Below, piece by piece: positions 60,405 through 64,000 of a stretch of DNA of 64,000 nucleotides. This stretch comes from Arenicola marina (taxonomy: Eukaryota > Annelida > Polychaeta > Arenicolidae): NCBI GenBank assembly GCA_964019135.1, contig OZ025249.1, positions 12,512,039 to 12,576,038 on the forward strand, given 5' to 3'. Each line of letters starts with the position of its first letter. Position 1 is the first letter of the stretch. The position numbers and the translations under genes are program-made. The notes below the pieces were generated by a model, which saw nothing but the letters and a program-made list of their open reading frames with translations, searched no databases and was not told the origin of the DNA.

Positions 60405-60771
60405 CACTTGAGTGGAGCAAACCTCCACCTCCCTCAAGCCCAGATAGCATGCTAACGTTACGTTAACGTTAGGTTGTGGTTTGCATGGTTGATATATGAT
60501 TTTCGGCGTTTCCAAGTTAAACTGAAAATCAACGTTACAAAAACGTTAAGTAAACTGAATATTAACGTTAGAAAAATGTGTACAAAAAAACCTAAGGTGG
60601 AAGCCGAAACGTGATCGAAATTTTAAACATATCGAAAAATAATTACCGGGCAAATAAAGTAAGATTCATTTAAATAATAGTTTTTCGAACAAAACTTCGG
60701 GGTTATAAGTCACTTAAAATTAAGTTTGCCTTTTTATTTATTTAAACCGTTTGATACAGGTCTAATATAAA
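60405..60771. other. Intergenic DNA upstream of NDUFB6
   Basis: Contains several AACGTTA motifs (about 60,450-60,570). Nothing else recognised. Confidence 0.45.
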
Positions 60772-60900
60772 GCCGGCTTTGGTAGCGCAGTGGTTAGCCT
60801 GCGTGCCTTGAATGACCGGGCGGGGATGAACGGGGATGAGTTCTAGGACTTCAACTACACACTGGTCCCAAACCTATAGCCACCCTCTCGGACAATGCGC
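60772..60900 (+). mobile_element. tRNA-derived SINE copy (family C)
   Basis: GGCTTTGGTAGCGCAGTGG (tRNA 5' stem and A-box), GTTAGCCTGCGTGCCTTGAA, then a decayed B-box region (GGGGATGAGTTC) and a non-tRNA body. It looks like a SINE head, not an intact tRNA: the anticodon arm and 3' stem do not close. Confidence 0.6.
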
Positions 60901-60989
60901 AGTAACACAGGGTATACAGCGGCAGAAAGGCCGACATTTGTCGATCGCTACCATTTGATATTCGTTTAAAAATGGTTCATCTAACGTTA

Positions 60990-61012
60990 ACCCCCCCCCC
61001 CCCCCCCCCCCC
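60990..61012. repeat. Poly-C tract
   Basis: More than 20 consecutive C. Confidence 0.97.
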
Positions 61013-61054
61013 ATTTCCACATTTCTGTCTGGATCCTTGCCGGCATCTGATATC

Positions 61055-61884
61055 GAGATATAAATAGGTCAAACGTCAATGTGAATAAAAAAACATCTCT
61101 GCATGTGAATAAATAAGTCTAACGTACGTAGCTGCGAATAAATACGTCGAACGTATTGTTGCCGTGCATAATGAGTGTCACTGTGCATAAATACGTCCAG
61201 TGGGACAGAATTCCAGGACCGCTTATCCTAAGCCACTTTCCATGACTTTTGGAAAAATAACAATTTTCCATTCCATGACTATGATGGCCCTTTTTCTAAG
61301 ATGTTCAAGGCTTTTTCATGATCAGCGAGTGTTGATACATAAACAAAGAATTTACAGAACTGTTACACTGGACATAAGTAGACCGAACGTCATTTTGCTT
61401 AGATAGACGGAGCGTCTTACGTCATCGACCCAACTTCAGCACGGTCAATCATACTAAAGCCTCGACAATATATACGTCATCGAACCCACCTACGTCATAA
61501 AAAAACCTCTAGGTTATCGAACCCACCTACGTCTTCTCCCCCACATAGCATACCAATCCCACCAATCATTGACTCGATCTAGGTCACTGACCTCACCGAC
61601 GTCATCGATTTATCGTCATCAATCATACCGGGTCATATCGACCCCACGTCATCGCTCCCACCTTTGTCATCGATTGCACATATATCAGCGGTCCCAACTG
61701 AACCTGGACAATACCCACGTGGACTCCACCCGTCATCGAACCCACCTACCGAACCCACCCAGGTCATTGACTCCACCCGAGTAATCGTTCGATCTGTCAT
61801 AGATCCCAGCTACGTCATTGATTCCACCTAAGTCATTGACTCCCCCTGAGCAATCGTTCGAATCGATCATCGACCCTAGGGCCG
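61055..61884. repeat. Degenerate minisatellites with AATAAATACGTC and GTCATCGAACCCACC motifs
   Basis: The left part (61,055-61,205) repeats GAATAAATACGTC/ AACGT at about 30-bp spacing. The right part (61,415-61,870) repeats ACGTCATCGAACCCACC variants at irregular 15-35 bp spacing. Weak open frames here are repeat-driven. Confidence 0.7.
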
Positions 61885-62085
61885 CCCGAACGCTCGCATT
61901 GAGCGCTCTAGCCATCTGAGAGCCTAACGGCACGTGGATAGGTGGTTCGAGCTCCGCTTGCAAGGCCAGGTCTGTGTGGTCGCAGGATAAAAATCCCATG
62001 TCCTTCTTCGCAAAGAGTAGGGGGCTATCCCCGGGGAGAGGGCTCCCCTCTTCCCTGCCTTATCCCATTGACGCGATATGATCAG
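61885..62085 (+). mobile_element. SINE family B, best-preserved copy
   Basis: A-box-like CTCTAGCCATCTGAGAG, B-box GTGGTTCGAGCTCC, GCAGGATAAAAATCCCATGT, CGCAAAGAGTAGGGGGCTA, then GGGGAGAGGGCTCCCCTC and TTGACGCGATATGATC. This copy defines the family order used for the others. Confidence 0.85.
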
Positions 62086-62525
62086 AAGAAATTGCAGTTT
62101 CAAAACTGAAAAAAAACACCTACGAAATATTCAAGACTAAGTTTATCTAGCGTGTATAACAGCTAGCCTTTATTATCAACAAGCAGGAGCAAACTTTAAT
62201 TGAAACCATTGAACTGGGGGCACACAATCACAAACGAGCTTGATGGCGAGTCATATCATTGGTATGCATACTCGCTGCATAATCGAAAAGCGAAGTCTTC
62301 AAATCGTTCAACATAATTCCGAAAAAGACGCCCCGGTCATACTTGGCCGCCTTCTCCCGGACCCAAACCACGATGTTAGCGGTGCCATTGACATCGCTAT
62401 CATACAAAAGTTGTCCACGTGTCATTCGATTCTTTCACCGTAACTGGCACACTTGAACAGCTGCAGAGTGGCCTCTCATTTATATTGTTCGAAGAGTTCA
62501 CCATCAACTGAAATCCTGGGCGGTG
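62086..62525. other. ALKBH7 3' flank / 3' UTR
   Basis: Contains a minus-strand AATAAA (62,169-62,174) about 350 bp past the ALKBH7 stop, a candidate poly(A) signal. A 65-codon minus-strand frame here has no recognisable domain. Confidence 0.45.
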
Positions 62526-64000
62526 TTACTCAGGCGTTGCAGTATATGGATCGGGTTCGTTGCGACATATCACTGAAATCCGTCTGTCTCGAGGAATAAC
62601 TTGGCCGCGAAAGATGGAGTCTTCCTCGGGAAGAATTGCATGGCTATACTCATACCGACTTCTGTCCCTGGAGAGAAATGAAGAAATATTGAATTTTGAA
62701 TTACATGACAAAAATGGGCTTCTTTCAAAATAAAGAAATACAAATGTGTGTTCATATGGAATTTCCTGAATTAATGAAATCAGCAAATAACGTTGATTTA
62801 TGTGCATAATAAAGAGCACATACCTATGTTAGACAACAATTAATTGACGTAACAAATACATAGAAATCAAAAGACCATAAAAAATACGTACTTTAGGATA
62901 TACAGCGATTTTCTCTTTAGTAAGACATCCGCCTTACTATCTTTATTTTTGTCATGTTGCAGGCGCATGACACTGTCGGACAAGAGGCATAACCCAGCAA
63001 TAGTATTCCCGCAGAACTGAAACGGCAAGTAAAGAGAACAATTGTGACATAAAAGAGAAATTGTGCATCTCAAAGACAACTGAACAAAAAGTCTTGGTTG
63101 TGAACCTGATGTAACAGACTTTATAATGTCATGAAACATGATGGACTGTAGGTTTTGCAGTCAGCATTTGACATAAGGTTTGGTTATGAACCTGATGTAA
63201 AAGACTTTATAATGTCATGAAACATGATGGACTGTTTTACAGTCAGCATTTGACATAAGGTTGGTTGTTAACTTCCTACTCTGTATATACTTGGTTTCTA
63301 GATTGAAGTTCATAGGAGCTTGAGGTTTTCATAAGTATCTTGCATTGCATTAAACTACACAATCTCTATTCCAATTACATGTTCAAATAATCTTAGAATA
63401 ACATTTAATTTTAAAGAAATCTTACCCGGACACTGTCAATATGTGGCTTTATATGGCCTGTCTTTTGTAGGTCTAACACATGAACAAGGCTGAGTTGTGG
63501 TGTGCCAGGTGGAAAGGCACATTCTCTAACCCTCTGTAGAATGGCTGAGTTTCTTTTGTTCCACTGTCTTCGCTCTGTTTCTCTGTATCCTTGGATTGCC
63601 TAGCAGAACAATAAACAATACAAGCTCATCCTTGCTCAGAAATATATACATTCACTCCAATTTGTTAGAAGGTATCAATTATCTGTGCGGCAGAGATATT
63701 GCAAACAATAGGTCTATATGTCTCATTTATGAACACCACAGACATTAATTGATTAATGATACAACCAATATCGCCTATATCAGCTACATATGTAATCCCA
63801 CTTCAGTTTTCAACTTCACATATATCATAAGCCTTGGGAGACCTACTCTGTTGCGTCTCGATCTATAGGCTAATATCTAAATATATCTTCACCCTATTTC
63901 AATTATCAATAGATTATTGATATAATAATAAGAAAACATATATAAATTTACATATTATAAACATGGCAACTAGAGGGTTATATATACTTACATTATCCCA
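62526..64000 (-). CDS. ALKBH7: ALKBH7-like 2-oxoglutarate/Fe(II) dioxygenase (5' end outside window)
   Basis: AlkB-family oxygenase; human ALKBH7 is in the mitochondrial matrix and is linked to programmed necrosis and mitochondrial RNA demethylation. Coding exons seen: end of one at 64,000-63,992 (last codons W-D-N, then donor); 63,599-63,426; 63,016-62,892; 62,667-62,526. The 150 visible codons, including the stop, run in frame through GT-AG introns. Matches to the human protein: WDNAIQGYRETERRQW (WDAAIHGFRETEKSRW), HVLDLQKTGHIKPHIDSV (VHVLDLEARGYIKPHVDSI), NTIAGLCLLSDSVMRL, and RRISVICR. Iron ligands appear as the His and Asp of PHID and the His of YEYSHAIL. The Arg pair in PRDRRIS is positioned for 2-oxoglutarate. 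Upstream exons and any mitochondrial targeting sequence lie beyond the right edge. Confidence 0.92.
63092..63268. repeat. 86-bp tandem duplication in an ALKBH7 intron
   Basis: The block with TGAACCTGATGTAA, AATGTCATGAAACATGATGG and CAGTCAGCATTTGACATAAGG occurs twice (TGAACCTGAT at 63,101 and 63,187) with few differences. Confidence 0.93.

Noticed and set aside
61569-61999. Frames of 71-88 codons near 61.6-62.0 kb
   Set aside because: Derived from the degenerate GTCATCGAACCCACC repeat and the SINE.
62228-62425. 65-codon minus-strand frame downstream of ALKBH7
   Set aside because: Lies after the ALKBH7 stop, lacks splice or domain evidence, and is probably 3' UTR or intergenic.

Overview
This is a eukaryotic (metazoan) window with spliced genes, canonical GT-AG introns of mostly 0.3-1 kb, many small tRNA-derived SINEs, MITEs and minisatellites. 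The protein set (GH89 alpha-N-acetylglucosaminidase, a DHHC acyltransferase, NDUFB6 of complex I, ALKBH7) and gene style fit an invertebrate deuterostome, with amphioxus (Branchiostoma) a reasonable guess. The species call is inference; the sequence holds no diagnostic marker.

Layout. Positions 1-21,000 contain no gene I can support. They hold a 40-bp minisatellite, a 52-bp and a 16-bp tandem array, G/C-rich low-complexity tracts, SINE copies, a MITE near 14.4 kb, and a 1.6-kb long-inverted-repeat transposon (16,804-18,397) that encloses an exon-like segment. From 21,626 to 26,555 (+) lies a seven-coding-exon DHHC palmitoyltransferase of 545 aa with a striking His-rich N-terminal repeat. One of its introns is filled by a 1.3-kb palindromic-type minisatellite, and a second 1.25-kb array of a 13-bp unit follows its stop codon. 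About 28.1-32.9 kb is AT-rich intergenic DNA.

The centre is a head-to-head (divergent) pair of complete NAGLU-like genes: NAGLU-A on the minus strand (42,753 to 32,915, 792 aa) and NAGLU-B on the plus strand (44,995 to 56,315, 784 aa). All 21 coding exons match one to one. Exon lengths are identical except for the first, the exon at about residues 500-530, and the last. Both keep the GH89 catalytic glutamates. Parts of the two copies, including one intron segment, are nearly identical while other exons are well diverged, which suggests patchy gene conversion. The 2.2-kb shared upstream region carries an M-box/CLEAR-like E-box and two related foldback MITEs.

The right end carries two nuclear genes for mitochondrial proteins on the minus strand: NDUFB6 (60,322 to 57,225, tail-to-tail with NAGLU-B, with a TISU-like start context and two opposed CTCF-like motifs just upstream) and the 3' part of ALKBH7 (cut by the right edge of the window).

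All gene models were assembled by hand from exon translation, splice sites and reading-frame continuity. No alignment or database search was run.
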